Assembly: GCA_018433775.1 (NCBI GenBank)
Contig: JAHDQN010000001.1
Location: 1 to 64,000 of the forward strand
Direction: 5' to 3'
Source of the DNA: Deltaproteobacteria bacterium
GTDB lineage: Bacteria > Desulfobacterota > Desulfomonilia > UBA1062
Length of the DNA: 64,000 nt
Position 1 is the first letter of the stretch. Every line of letters begins with the position of its first letter. The notes under the pieces were generated by a model, which made no database searches, had not been told where the DNA came from, and saw only the letters and a program-made list of their open reading frames with translations. Both the position numbers and the translations under genes were made by a program. This document shows positions 1 to 7,937 of the stretch, piece by piece.

Positions 1-2
1 AG

Positions 3-278
3 GCCTTTGAAACAAGGCCTTCACTGGATAAGATAGCACAGATTGTGGCGGATGTATGCAGGGACCATCCCAGGCAGATAAAGAAAATGAGCCTGTGGAT
101 CAGCCAGGATATCGGAGGCTATTCCTTGAGCGAGATCGGGCGGAGATATGGCATGCGGGAAAACGCGGTGAGCCAGTCGAACGGGCGATATCGGCGGGAG
201 GTAAGTGGAGATGGCGGGATTCAGAAACGGGTGCAGGAAGTGCGGAGAAAACTCGAAATGTCAGATGTTGAGACCTGA
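3..278 (+). CDS. REP-associated (RAYT-type) transposase, C-terminal fragment
   Basis: The reading frame is open from the window edge to TGA, giving about 91 residues of a protein whose start lies outside. The tail reads as a helix-turn-helix module: SLWISQDIGGYSLSEIGRRY, then an AVSQ turn and a basic region RYRREV. This layout is typical of the C-terminus of REP-associated tyrosine transposases (Y1/TnpA_REP, IS200-like). The catalytic HUH and Tyr motifs would lie upstream and cannot be seen. The stop codon falls inside an arm of the F1 repeat found elsewhere in the window, as expected if the gene is bounded by the repeats it moves. Family call is from motif recall, not a search; a DnaA/HTH-like regulator is the main alternative. 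Confidence 0.62.
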   Translation, partial: AFETRPSLDKIAQIVADVCRDHPRQIKKMSLWISQDIGGYSLSEIGRRYGMRENAVSQSNGRYRREVSGDGGIQKRVQEVRRKLEMSDVET

Positions 279-282
279 CCCC
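265..282 (+). repeat. F1 repeat, right half-arm, overlapping the RAYT stop
   Basis: The 18 bases ATGTTGAGACCTGACCCC equal the right arm of the F1 palindrome at 60171-60188. The two central F1 copies differ by one base (TAGAG for TTGAG). The transposase stop codon at 276-278 lies within it. No left arm is present next to it. Confidence 0.75.
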
Positions 283-293
283 CTATCTATCAG

Positions 294-322
294 TTGATTT
301 TCATGCAGAGCAATAATATATG
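294..322 (+). promoter_or_regulatory. Candidate sigma70 promoter for yebC-ruvCAB
   Basis: TTGATT at 294-299, a 17-nt spacer and TATATG at 317-322 give a reasonable housekeeping promoter about 95 nt before yebC. It is the only good match in the gap after the transposase. Motif match only. Confidence 0.42.
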
Positions 323-417
323 GTTCGCAATGAGAGTCGTGCAGATTCATGGGGAAACTTGCATCAATGCATACTCTTGTGTTACACATCAGAGCGTAGC
401 GAAAAAGGAGGGAAGGT

Positions 418-1167
418 ATGTCCGGCCACAATAAATGGAGCACGATCAAACATAAAAAGGGTGCTGCCGATGCAAAGCGCGGCAAGCTGTTCAGCAAGCT
501 CATCAAGGAGATCACGGTAGCGGCCCGCATGGGAGGCGGCGATATTGAGGGAAATGCCCGTCTGCGGTCTGCGGTGGCGACGGCCAAGGCCGCCAACATG
601 CCCAAGGACAACATCGACCGGGCCGTCAAGAAGGGCACCGGCGAGCTCGAAGGAGTCAACTTCGAGGAGACAACCTACGAGGGATACGGTCCGGGCGGCG
701 TGGCCGTGCTCGTGAACGTGCTCACGGACAACAAAAACCGGGCGGTTGCGGATATACGGCACCTCTTCTCCAAGTTTAACGGCAACTTGGGCGAGACGGG
801 CTGTGTGGGCTGGATGTTCGACAAAAAGGGCTTTGCCGCCGTTCCCAAAGAGGCGGTGGACGAAGAGATGCTCTATGACCTGGCGCTCGAGATCGGGGCC
901 GAAGACATCTCGGACGAGGGAGACGAGTTTGAGATCGTGATCGCGCCCGAAGAGATCGAGAATCTCAGAGAGGCGCTTGAAGGCAAGGACATCAAATACA
1001 GCCAGCTCGAAGTGCAGATGATCCCCCAGACGAACGTCACGCTCACGGGCAAGCAGGCGCAGCAGACCCTGAAGCTTCTGGATGCGCTCGAGGATCTGGA
1101 CGATGTCCAGTCCATTTCTTCGAACTTCGATATCTCAGACGAAGAGATGGCCCAGATGCAGGGATAA
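418..1167 (+). CDS. yebC: YebC/PmpR-family DNA-binding regulatory protein
   Basis: The 249-residue product begins [20 protein letters not shown], the diagnostic start of the YebC/TACO1 family, and has the usual length. Further family motifs include GYGPGGVAV (about 88) and the acidic C-terminal domain. Members act as transcriptional regulators, and some bacterial YebC proteins relieve ribosome stalling on polyproline stretches; which applies here cannot be told. A strong ribosome binding site (AAGGAGGGAAGGT) precedes the ATG. The stop overlaps the ruvC ATG by one base, so it is translationally coupled to the Holliday-junction genes, a very common arrangement. Confidence 0.97.
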   Translation: MSGHNKWSTIKHKKGAADAKRGKLFSKLIKEITVAARMGGGDIEGNARLRSAVATAKAANMPKDNIDRAVKKGTGELEGVNFEETTYEGYGPGGVAVLVNVLTDNKNRAVADIRHLFSKFNGNLGETGCVGWMFDKKGFAAVPKEAVDEEMLYDLALEIGAEDISDEGDEFEIVIAPEEIENLREALEGKDIKYSQLEVQMIPQTNVTLTGKQAQQTLKLLDALEDLDDVQSISSNFDISDEEMAQMQG

Positions 1168-1664
1168 TGATCATCTGCGGCATCGATCCCGGAACGCGCG
1201 CCACGGGCTATGGAGTGCTCGAGATCGGCAACGTGTCCCGCGGGTCGCTTGCCTATGTCGCGCACGGGGTCATCAGGCCCAGGGCCGAGGGCCTCGACTC
1301 GCGGCTCAAAGAGATCTTTCTGGAGGCAACCGGAATCTTTCGAAAATACCAACCTGCCGAGGTAGCCGTGGAGGCCACCTTCCACGCGCTCAACATCCAG
1401 TCGGCCTTCAAGCTGGGCCAGGCGCGGGGAGCGATCATTCTCGCCGCAAGCCTGCTCGACATCCCGGTGTTCGAGTATACCCCCACCGAGGTCAAGAAGG
1501 CCACCTGCGGATACGGCAGGGCGGGCAAGGAGCAGATCGCCGCCATGATCACGTCTGTTTTGCGCATCCCCAGGGATTCGGCGCTTTCGAACGACGCCAC
1601 CGACGCGCTGGCAATCGGGCTTTGCCATTCCTCGTCCCGGCGCATGAAGGAGCTCGCCCGATGA
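1167..1664 (+). CDS. ruvC: Crossover junction endodeoxyribonuclease RuvC
   Basis: This is the 165-residue Holliday-junction resolvase, which nicks symmetrically related strands of the four-way junction after RuvAB branch migration. The RNase H-like fold is evident: the N-terminal GIDPGTRATGYG carries the first catalytic Asp, a middle Glu lies in AVEATFHALN, and the last acidic cluster is NDATDALAIG near residue 137. Length matches the family. The ATG overlaps the yebC stop, and the TGA overlaps the ruvA ATG (ATGA), showing tight coupling within yebC-ruvC-ruvA. Confidence 0.98.
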   Translation: MIICGIDPGTRATGYGVLEIGNVSRGSLAYVAHGVIRPRAEGLDSRLKEIFLEATGIFRKYQPAEVAVEATFHALNIQSAFKLGQARGAIILAASLLDIPVFEYTPTEVKKATCGYGRAGKEQIAAMITSVLRIPRDSALSNDATDALAIGLCHSSSRRMKELAR

Positions 1665-2230
1665 TCGGCATGCTCAAGGGCGAGGTGGTGCAGAGCGCGG
1701 GCGCGGAGATCACCGTGCTGGTGGGGGGCGTGGGATATCAGCTCCGAGTGCCGGTCGTGCCCGGGCAGCAGTTTTCGTGCGGCGAAGAGCACACCTTCTA
1801 CACCCAGATGATCGTCCGCCAGGATGCGATCGAGCTCTACGGCTTTGCCGACCTCAGGCAGAAGGAGATCTTCTCGCTTTTGCTGAGCGTGTCCGGGGTG
1901 GGGCCCAAGACCGCACTGAACATCGTGTCAGGGGTCGACCCCAGTCGCTTTCTGGAAGAGGTGGTGAGCGAGAACATCGGATATTTGAGCAGCCTGCCCG
2001 GCATCGGCAAAAAGAGCGCCCAGCGCATCGTGCTCGAGCTCAAGGAGCGCATCGCGAAGAAGTACGGCCCGGGCAGGGCCATGCCGCACGCGGATATCTC
2101 GGAAGACGCCGTGGCCGCGCTCGTCTCGCTCGGCTATGCAGAGTCGCAGGCGCGCCGGGCAGTGGGGTGCGTCAAGGCGGACAATGTCGAAGAGATCATC
2201 CGCAGCGCGCTCAAAGAGCTGATCCGATGA
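1661..2230 (+). CDS. ruvA: Holliday junction branch-migration protein RuvA
   Basis: The 189-residue protein forms the tetramer that binds four-way junctions and loads RuvB rings. The N-terminal OB fold starts MIGMLKGEVV. Two helix-hairpin-helix motifs, VSGVGPKTALNIVSG and LPGIGKKSAQRIVLELKE, bind DNA. The C-terminal domain III (DAVAALVSLGY through AVGCVKADNVEEIIRSALK) contacts RuvB. I chose the ATG overlapping the ruvC stop because it gives the canonical N-terminus; the frame stays open upstream, but that part is a shadow of ruvC. The gene is followed by an unusually long 272-nt gap before ruvB. Confidence 0.98.
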   Translation: MIGMLKGEVVQSAGAEITVLVGGVGYQLRVPVVPGQQFSCGEEHTFYTQMIVRQDAIELYGFADLRQKEIFSLLLSVSGVGPKTALNIVSGVDPSRFLEEVVSENIGYLSSLPGIGKKSAQRIVLELKERIAKKYGPGRAMPHADISEDAVAALVSLGYAESQARRAVGCVKADNVEEIIRSALKELIR

Positions 2231-2502
2231 GGCGAAAGGCTTCCAGGGGAAGAGCCCGTTTGCAAAAAAGAAAGCGGTGAGAAAAAATCAGGACACACGA
2301 GAATCAGTGAAGCGAGGAACTCAGACAAGCAAAAGGCCTTGAAAAAGAAGCAATCTTTGAGAAGAATAGAGATTCGATGAGCGAAGAACTGAGGGAAGGA
2401 AAGCTTTCTAATAAGATTTGAGCGGTGGTAAGATAAGAACAGGGAAAAACAACGCGATAAGAACCATGACCCGAAAAGAGTCGTGAGAAGAGAAGCTTTT
2501 TG
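2231..2502 (+). repeat. Purine-rich ruvA-ruvB spacer with degenerate direct repeats
   Basis: This is a 272-nt A/G-rich stretch without a credible gene. A short unit similar to the first codons of ruvB recurs: at 2301-2324 (TGAAGCGAGGAACTCAG), 2371-2393 (GATGAGCGAAGAACTGAG) and, as the real ruvB start, 2503-2519 (ATGAGAGAAGAACTGAC). The strand composition (few C, many A and G) differs clearly from the GC-rich genes on either side. It may be a decayed duplication of the ruvB 5' end or an expanded leader. Confidence 0.4.
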
Positions 2503-3528
2503 ATGAGAGAAGAACTGACCGGCATCAGAACCGACCGTGAAGAGACCGATTTCGAGGCCTCCATCAGGCCCCGGAGTCTCAAGGAATACGTGGGGCAGGA
2601 CGCCCTGAAGGAGAACCTGGAGATCTTCATCAAGGCGGCCAACGCCCGGGGCGAGGCCCTGGACCACTGCCTGTTCTACGGCCCTCCGGGTCTGGGCAAG
2701 ACCACGCTCGCCCACATCATCGCACATGAGAAGAACGTGGGCCTGCGGATCACGAGCGGCCCGGCCATCGAGAAGTCGGGCGATCTGGCCGCGATCCTCA
2801 CCAACCTGGAAGAGGGCGACGTCCTGTTCATCGACGAGATCCACCGGCTCGGCAAGGCGGCCGAGGAGATCCTCTATCCCGCAATGGAAGACTTCAAGCT
2901 GGATATCATCATCGGCCAGGGGCCGTCGGCGCGGTCCATCCGGATCGACCTCAACCCCTTCACCCTGGTGGCGGCCACCACCCGGGCCGGGATGATCACC
3001 TCGCCGCTGCGCGACAGGTTCGGCATCATCGGGCACCTGGAGTTCTACAGCGAGGGCGAGCTGTGCACGATCCTCAAGCGCACGGCCAGGATCCTCGAAG
3101 TCTCGGCCGACGAAAAGGGCCTGGCAGAGATCGCCCGGAGGTCGCGGGGCACCCCCCGGATCGCCAACCGGCTCCTGCGCAGGGTGCGCGACTTTGCCGA
3201 CGTGCTGGGAGACGGCACCGTGACGTGGGAGATCGCCGACACGGCCCTTTCCCGGCTTGATATCGACAAAACCGGGCTCGACCGGATGGACCGGAAGATC
3301 ATCGCCACCATGGTGGATTCGTTTTCCGGCGGGCCGGTGGGCATCGAGTCGCTGGCCGCGTCGCTGGGCGAAGACAAAGACACCATCGAGGACATGTACG
3401 AGCCCTACCTGATCCAGAGCGGCTATCTCAAGCGCACGCCCCGGGGCAGGCAGGTATGCGCGAGCGGGTACCGGCTCCTGGGCCTGGAGCGCAAAAGGGA
3501 CCGGCTCGAGATATTCGAGGATGAATGA
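2503..3528 (+). CDS. ruvB: Holliday junction branch-migration ATPase RuvB
   Basis: The 341-residue AAA+ motor drives branch migration with RuvA. The N-terminal linker is followed by [18 protein letters not shown], Walker [12 protein letters not shown] (about 61), Walker [10 protein letters not shown], sensor 1 VAATTRAG, sensor 2 [15 protein letters not shown], and a C-terminal winged helix ending [11 protein letters not shown]. The ATG at 2503 is preferred over an adjacent in-frame TTG, with GAGAAGAGAAG serving as ribosome binding site. It stands apart from ruvA, so it may have its own promoter in the purine-rich spacer. An F1 palindrome begins 9 nt after its stop. Confidence 0.98.
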   Translation: MREELTGIRTDREETDFEASIRPRSLKEYVGQDALKENLEIFIKAANARGEALDHCLFYGPPGLGKTTLAHIIAHEKNVGLRITSGPAIEKSGDLAAILTNLEEGDVLFIDEIHRLGKAAEEILYPAMEDFKLDIIIGQGPSARSIRIDLNPFTLVAATTRAGMITSPLRDRFGIIGHLEFYSEGELCTILKRTARILEVSADEKGLAEIARRSRGTPRIANRLLRRVRDFADVLGDGTVTWEIADTALSRLDIDKTGLDRMDRKIIATMVDSFSGGPVGIESLAASLGEDKDTIEDMYEPYLIQSGYLKRTPRGRQVCASGYRLLGLERKRDRLEIFEDE

Positions 3529-3536
3529 GAGTGATT

Positions 3537-3590
3537 GGGGTCAGGTCTCTACATATGACACACGTGTGTCATATGTAGAGACCTGACCCC
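3537..3590. repeat. F1 repeat: perfect 54-nt palindrome
   Basis: Two 27-nt arms with no loop base, each starting GGGGTCAGGTCTCTACATAT and meeting at ACACGTGT. The palindrome is exact. It lies 9 nt after the ruvB stop and ahead of the HAD gene; an imperfect echo (GTGACCCGACCCC) follows at 3595-3607. It could form a cruciform, or an RNA hairpin acting as a terminator or 3'-end protector. Confidence 0.9.
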
Positions 3591-3626
3591 AAGAGTGACC
3601 CGACCCCATGCAAGGAGGAGCCATAC

Positions 3627-4244
3627 GTGAAACTGATCCTTTTTGACGTTGATGATACCCTGTATCCCAAGGGTGCGGGGCCGTTCAACCTGGTGACCGG
3701 AAAAATCGACGAGTATGTCATGTCGTGGTGCAACCTCGACCTGGAGGAAACGCGGGCGCTCAGGAAGCGGTATATCGACACCTACGGCTCAACCCTGGGC
3801 GGGCTCATGAGGCATCACGGCGTTGACCCGGACGATTATCTGCAAAAGGTCCACGACGTGCCCGTGGAAGAGCTTCTGCACAAGGACGAGCGGCTGAAGA
3901 AAATCATTTCAGGCATCAGGCATGACATGGTCGTGTTCTCCAACGGGTCGGTGGACTACGTGAGGCGGGTGCTCAGGTCACTGGATGTCATCGACCTGCT
4001 GGGCGAGCTTTTCACCATCGAGTTCATGGACTATATCCCCAAGCCCCGGGTCTATCCCTACCGGAAGCTCCTCGAGCTCTACGGCGTCAGACCGCAGGAC
4101 TGCGTCCTCGTAGACGACCGGCTGCCCAACATCCTCACGGCCCGGGACATGGGGATGAAGGCCGTCCTGGTGGGAGCCGACGCCTCGATGCCCGGGGTGG
4201 ACGCGATACCCGACATCTATTCCGTGGCAGAGATCGCCTTTTAG
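3627..4244 (+). CDS. HAD-superfamily hydrolase, pyrimidine 5'-nucleotidase-like
   Basis: The 205-residue HAD phosphatase carries motif I FDVDDTLYPKG (nucleophile Asp8 and acid/base Asp10), motif II VVFSNGS, a conserved Lys in IPKPRVYPY, and motif III VLVDDRLPNILTA. The DDTLYP signature and helical cap resemble the Sdt1/YjjG-type pyrimidine 5'-nucleotidase group (HAD-IA variant), so a small phosphorylated metabolite is the likely substrate. Translation probably starts at the GTG at 3627, 8 nt after AAGGAGG. It follows an F1 repeat and sits 50 nt before the epimerase gene, possibly in one transcript. The exact substrate cannot be inferred. Confidence 0.82.
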   Translation: MKLILFDVDDTLYPKGAGPFNLVTGKIDEYVMSWCNLDLEETRALRKRYIDTYGSTLGGLMRHHGVDPDDYLQKVHDVPVEELLHKDERLKKIISGIRHDMVVFSNGSVDYVRRVLRSLDVIDLLGELFTIEFMDYIPKPRVYPYRKLLELYGVRPQDCVLVDDRLPNILTARDMGMKAVLVGADASMPGVDAIPDIYSVAEIAF

Positions 4245-4294
4245 AAGGATCTCGGAAAAGCATCTGTCAGATTTTGTCATAAGGGGAGGAAAAC

Positions 4295-5302
4295 ATGCAC
4301 GTGTTCGTGACCGGCGCAGCCGGTTTCATCGGGTTTCATCTCGCCCGGAGACTTTTGGAAGAGGGCAGCCGGGTGTTCGGGATCGACAATCTCAATCCCT
4401 ACTATGACCCGCGGCTCAAAACCGACCGGCTGAGCATCCTGGAGAAGACCCCCGGCTTTGCCTTCCAGAAGACCGACCTGGTCGACCGGCAGGGCATGGA
4501 GGCCATATTCCGCGAGCACGAGTTCGACGCGGTGGTCCACCTGGCCGCCCAGGCGGGCGTGCGCTACAGCCTGGAAAACCCGCATGCCTATATCGACTCC
4601 AACCTTACAGGCTTCATGAACATCCTCGAGGGATGCAGGTCTGCAGGCACTCCCCACCTGGTGTTCGCCTCGTCGTCCTCGGTCTACGGCGCCAATACCA
4701 AGATGCCCTTTTCCGTGCACCACAATGTCGACCACCCGGTGTCGCTCTACGCGGCCACGAAAAAGGCCAACGAGCTCATGGCCCACACCTATGCGAGCCT
4801 CTACGGGCTGCCCTGCACGGGCCTGCGCTTCTTCACCGTCTACGGCCCCTGGGGCAGGCCGGATATGGCCCTGTTCAAGTTCACCAGGGCCATACTCGAA
4901 GGCTCGGCCATCGACATCTACAACCACGGCAACATGGAGCGCGACTTCACCTATGTCGACGACATCGTCGAGGCCCTGGTGCGGGTGACGCGCGTAAAGC
5001 CTCAGCCCGACCCATCCTGGGACGGCGGCAGCCCGGATCCGGGCACGAGCTATGCGCCCTACCGGATCTACAACATCGGGGGCTCGCGCCCGGTGCGGCT
5101 CATGGACTTTATCGGCGTGCTGGAAAAGACGCTCGGCAAAGAGGCCCTGAAAAACATGCTGCCCCTGCAGAAGGGCGATGTGCCGGCCACCTGCGCCGAC
5201 GCGCAGGACCTGGAAGATGCAGTGGGCTTCCGGCCGCGGGTAACGGTGGAAGAGGGCATCGGGCACTTTGTGCGCTGGTACCGGGAGTATTACCGGGTAT
5301 AG
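4295..5302 (+). CDS. NAD-dependent epimerase, UDP-glucuronate 4-epimerase-like
   Basis: The 335-residue extended SDR has an N-terminal Rossmann motif VTGAAGFIGFHLARRL, a catalytic SSSSVYG segment and YAATKKANELM (Tyr-x3-Lys). The NLNPYYDPRLK loop, RYSLENPHAY and the RFFTVYGPWGRPDMAL block are characteristic of the UDP-glucuronate 4-epimerase (GAE/LpsL) subgroup, which makes UDP-galacturonate for surface polysaccharide. The cofactor should be NAD. A ribosome binding site AAGGGGAGG precedes the ATG. No other polysaccharide genes are nearby, so the final product is unknown. UDP-glucose 4-epimerase is a less likely alternative. Confidence 0.88.
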   Translation: MHVFVTGAAGFIGFHLARRLLEEGSRVFGIDNLNPYYDPRLKTDRLSILEKTPGFAFQKTDLVDRQGMEAIFREHEFDAVVHLAAQAGVRYSLENPHAYIDSNLTGFMNILEGCRSAGTPHLVFASSSSVYGANTKMPFSVHHNVDHPVSLYAATKKANELMAHTYASLYGLPCTGLRFFTVYGPWGRPDMALFKFTRAILEGSAIDIYNHGNMERDFTYVDDIVEALVRVTRVKPQPDPSWDGGSPDPGTSYAPYRIYNIGGSRPVRLMDFIGVLEKTLGKEALKNMLPLQKGDVPATCADAQDLEDAVGFRPRVTVEEGIGHFVRWYREYYRV

Positions 5303-5321
5303 CAGTCCTGGAGTCACCGCT

Positions 5322-5376
5322 GGGGTCAGGTCTCTACATATGACATTCCTTGTGTCATATGTAGAGACCTGACCCC
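5322..5376. repeat. F1 repeat: 24-nt inverted arms, 7-nt loop
   Basis: The arms at 5322-5345 and 5353-5376 are exact inverted copies beginning GGGGTCAGGTCTCTACATAT, separated by TTCCTTG. The element fills most of the 81-nt gap between the convergent epimerase (stop 5302) and PilZ (stop 5384) genes, a position suited to a bidirectional terminator. Confidence 0.9.
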
Positions 5377-5383
5377 GGGATTT

Positions 5384-6412
5384 CTAGGAGATGAGCGTCT
5401 CCGACGGGAAGTCCCTGTCGAGGATATAGCCCAGGATCTTGTCGCGGTAGTGCTTTGCCCCGCCGATAAACTCGATGCCCACCTGGGTCTTTTCGAGGAC
5501 CTTCTCGCATCTGACCGAGCGGACGATGCCCGTGGCCGTGACGCCGCCCGTGGGCAGTTCGATGCTGATCTCGGGAAGGTTCATGCCCTCGATGAGAGGG
5601 GTCTTGTCCTCGTCGAGGATCTGGATCCCCATCCCCTCGATGCTGATGTCCCACACGATGGCCCCGATCTTCTCCAGGCTGATGGGGTGCACGACGGTGG
5701 CGGTCAGGGGCTCCTGTCCCGTGACGAAATATCTCAGGACGCTGCGCCTGCTGACATGCTGCATGGTCTCGGGCCAGCTGGTCTCCATGATGTTCTTGAT
5801 GATATCCTGCACCTTCGCGTGAAAGAGCATGACATTGACGCCCTTGAAGAGATAGAAGGGGTAGACCGTGCCCACCTGGGGCTGAAAGGGGAGCCTGAAC
5901 TCCGATATCCTCACGATCCGCAGCACCATGTTGTTGATCTGGGGCCTGAGGTAGAAGAACTCCACGGGGATGGCCTTCTGCCGGTGAATCATGAGCATGT
6001 CGCCAAACCCGCGCGACCAGCGTTTGACCTCGCTGAAGACGCGCAGGATCTCGTCTTTGTCCGTGATGAGCATTCCCGTATCGCCCCTGGTTCCGTGGAG
6101 CTTCGCGTAGGCCTCGATCGGTGTCTCAGCGGGCGAGAAATCGATCCCCGCGCGGGTGGGAACACCCGGACCGAGATAGGCGATCCGGCCGTGGATCTCG
6201 GTGGCGATCACGGTGCCCTGTTTCTCAAGGGTTTCGATATATACCTCGGTACCTTCCTGCAGCAGGGAAAACCCGTCGGTCACCAGCACCCCCATCCCGC
6301 CGATGGAGATGTCCAGGACAGGAAACTTGAGAGGGTGGCCGTCGATCTTCGCGTTCGCAAAGAGCTCGCCCCAGGAAAGGGTCTTTTGCCGTTTGGTTCG
6401 TCTCTTTTCCAT
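5384..6412 (-). CDS. Double PilZ-domain (YcgR-like) c-di-GMP receptor
   Basis: The 342-residue soluble protein has two PilZ-like domains. The N-terminal one carries a basic RRTKRQK start and DISIGGMGV (about 34-42). The C-terminal one carries RRSVLR followed by WDISIEGMGI, matching the RxxxR plus (D/N)xSxxG signature that binds cyclic di-GMP. The middle segment (about 130-215) resembles a YcgR-type beta domain. Such proteins alter motility or polysaccharide output when c-di-GMP rises. No flagellar, pilus or cyclase gene is adjacent, so the target is unknown. The ATG is at 6412; an F2-type hairpin lies just upstream. Confidence 0.82.
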   Translation of the reverse strand: MEKRRTKRQKTLSWGELFANAKIDGHPLKFPVLDISIGGMGVLVTDGFSLLQEGTEVYIETLEKQGTVIATEIHGRIAYLGPGVPTRAGIDFSPAETPIEAYAKLHGTRGDTGMLITDKDEILRVFSEVKRWSRGFGDMLMIHRQKAIPVEFFYLRPQINNMVLRIVRISEFRLPFQPQVGTVYPFYLFKGVNVMLFHAKVQDIIKNIMETSWPETMQHVSRRSVLRYFVTGQEPLTATVVHPISLEKIGAIVWDISIEGMGIQILDEDKTPLIEGMNLPEISIELPTGGVTATGIVRSVRCEKVLEKTQVGIEFIGGAKHYRDKILGYILDRDFPSETLIS

Positions 6413-6470
6413 GTATGCTCTTCATCGGAAAAAACCCGTGATAAACTTTAGGCCTGGGAGATCTGGTAGG

Positions 6471-6522
6471 AAATTGGGGACGGGTTCAGATTAGCTCGCT
6501 AATCTGAACCCGTCCCCAATTT
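6471..6522. repeat. F2-variant inverted repeat (25-nt arms)
   Basis: The arms 6471-6495 and 6498-6522 are exact inverted copies with a 2-nt loop. The outer part AATTGGGGACGGGTTCA is the F2 core; the inner part GATTAGC differs from the usual CATTTCC. It lies downstream of the enoyl-CoA hydratase-family gene (stop at 6553, minus strand). A decayed echo, CGTCCCCGATTTC, follows at 6526-6538. Confidence 0.88.
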
Positions 6523-6552
6523 CTACGTCCCCGATTTCTGTCCCCGATTGCG

Positions 6553-7377
6553 CTATTTGCCTTTGTACTTGGGGGAACGTTTTTCCATGAAGGACGCCAT
6601 GGTCTCGGCGAGGTCTTCCGAGGGCAGGATCATGGCGCTGCGGGCGGCGACGTACTCCAGGCCGTCGGCGATGCTCTTGCCCCTGCAGTAGTTCAGGACC
6701 TCCTTGGCTCCCTGGACCGCCAGGGGGGCCTGCGCGGCGATCTCCGCGGCGAGGTCGGCGGCTCCCTTGAGCAGGGCCTCCTTGTCCGGGTAGATTTCGT
6801 TGACCAGGTTCACCTGAAGCGCCCGGCGGGCGGTAATGTATTTTGCCGTGAAGGCCATCTCCCGGGCGACGCCCTGGCCCACGATGTGGGGGAGCCGCTG
6901 GAGCACGCCCACGTCCGCGATGATGGCCACGGCAGCCTCGCGCAGGGATATCCGGGCGTCTTCAGATGCCAGGCGGATGTCGCAGGCCGAGCCCAGGTCG
7001 AGGGCGGCCCCGATGCAGAACCCGTGAAACGCGCAGATCACGGGCTTGGAGCATTTCTCCACGCAGGTCATGGAATCCTGCAGGGGAAAGATGTCGCGGA
7101 AGAGCTTGACCGTGGCCTTGGCGCTCATATCCCAATTTTTCAGGGTGGGGATCATGGGGGCCATGCCCATGAGATCGATTCCCGCCGAGAAGTCCTTGCC
7201 CTCGCCGGCAATGACCGCGACCCTGATTTCGTCGTCGGCTTCGATGTCCGCGAAGATGGGAACGATCTCCCTCCAGGCATCGGGCCCCATGGCGTTTTTC
7301 TTCTCAGGCCTGTTCAGAAAGACCCATGCGACATTGTCTTTTTTCTCAACCTTGTAAAAATTATATGATGTGCTCAT
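6553..7377 (-). CDS. Enoyl-CoA hydratase/isomerase family, dienoyl-CoA isomerase-like
   Basis: The 274-residue crotonase-fold protein has oxyanion-hole segments DFSAGIDLMGM (about 66) and HGFCIGAALDLGSACDIRLA (about 118). Asp in ALDLGSACD, Glu in SLREAAVAI and Asp in IIADVGVLQRLP correspond to the three acidic residues of delta3,5-delta2,4-dienoyl-CoA isomerase (ECH1), so that activity is more likely than simple hydration. It would move double bonds of unsaturated acyl-CoAs during beta-oxidation or aromatic-ring catabolism. It is a single gene facing away from the FmdB gene. The C-terminus ends SPKYKGK, as in related acyl-CoA enzymes. Confidence 0.85.
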   Translation of the reverse strand: MSTSYNFYKVEKKDNVAWVFLNRPEKKNAMGPDAWREIVPIFADIEADDEIRVAVIAGEGKDFSAGIDLMGMAPMIPTLKNWDMSAKATVKLFRDIFPLQDSMTCVEKCSKPVICAFHGFCIGAALDLGSACDIRLASEDARISLREAAVAIIADVGVLQRLPHIVGQGVAREMAFTAKYITARRALQVNLVNEIYPDKEALLKGAADLAAEIAAQAPLAVQGAKEVLNYCRGKSIADGLEYVAARSAMILPSEDLAETMASFMEKRSPKYKGK

Positions 7378-7650
7378 GTAAGTCCTCCTCCTTGGTCCAG
7401 ACTAAATGCAGACAGGCGGCTTGTCAATGAGAGAGAGAATAATGTTGGTCTCTTAGGGCTGTGACGATGATTGCGGCATCCCTTCGAGGAAGCCTCCGGC
7501 TCCTGCCCGGGAGGCCGCCGGTCCATCGGATCGTATGAAGGCGGTCTTACGCTATCGGGCCGGGGCAAATCTGGTGACGTCTCATTGACTTTTCGCCCGG
7601 CAGGCATTAGTAGTACGGCAAAGGGACGACCAAGGAGGAAGGAGAAGCGA

Positions 7651-7857
7651 ATGCCCATCTATGAATATCAGTGCAAGGACTGCGGCGAGGAATTCGAACG
7701 GCTCATGCCGATTTCCGCCCAGAATCCCCCTGAGTGTCCGAAGTGCAGCGGCCGCAACGTGAAAAAGAAGATCTCCCGCCCGGCCTCCGGCAAATCGGAA
7801 TGCGGATCCTGCAGCTCAAGCAGCTGCGGAAGCTGCTCGAGCAGCCGGTTTTCCTGA
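7651..7857 (+). CDS. FmdB-family zinc-ribbon regulatory protein
   Basis: The 68-residue protein starts MPIYEYQCKDCGEEFERL with two CxxC knuckles (CKDC, CPKC), the FmdB zinc ribbon often called a putative regulatory protein. The tail is rich in Ser, Cys and Gly (CGSCSSSSCGSCSSS), a common extension that may bind further metal. The ATG at 7651 is chosen for the AAGGAGGAAGGAG ribosome binding site; an open frame from 7471 lacks one. The 270 nt upstream, between this gene and the divergent acyl-CoA isomerase, shows no other gene. The molecular role of this family is not firmly established. Confidence 0.85.
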   Translation: MPIYEYQCKDCGEEFERLMPISAQNPPECPKCSGRNVKKKISRPASGKSECGSCSSSSCGSCSSSRFS

Positions 7858-7870
7858 GGGTAACAGCGAA

Positions 7871-7929
7871 GGCCCCGGTCAGGGGCCCTCAAACCCGAAA
7901 AGATTCTTGAGCCCGGAAAGATTCTTGAG
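7871..7929 (+). repeat. Short hairpin plus 18-bp tandem duplicate
   Basis: GGCCCC-GGTCA-GGGGCC at 7871-7887 can form a 6-bp hairpin but lacks a following T-run. Immediately after, CCCGAAAAGATTCTTGAG (7894-7911) and CCCGGAAAGATTCTTGAG (7912-7929) are tandem copies, 17 of 18 bases identical. They lie between the convergent FmdB and purA genes. Confidence 0.6.
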
Positions 7930-7937
7930 AAAGATAC

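Noticed and set aside
4277-5317. 346-residue open frame opposite the epimerase gene
   Set aside because: It is an antisense shadow; the epimerase has Rossmann and YxxxK motifs.
7471-7650. N-terminal extension of the FmdB gene
   Set aside because: The MPIYEYQC start with an excellent ribosome binding site is the family N-terminus; the upstream frame is chance.
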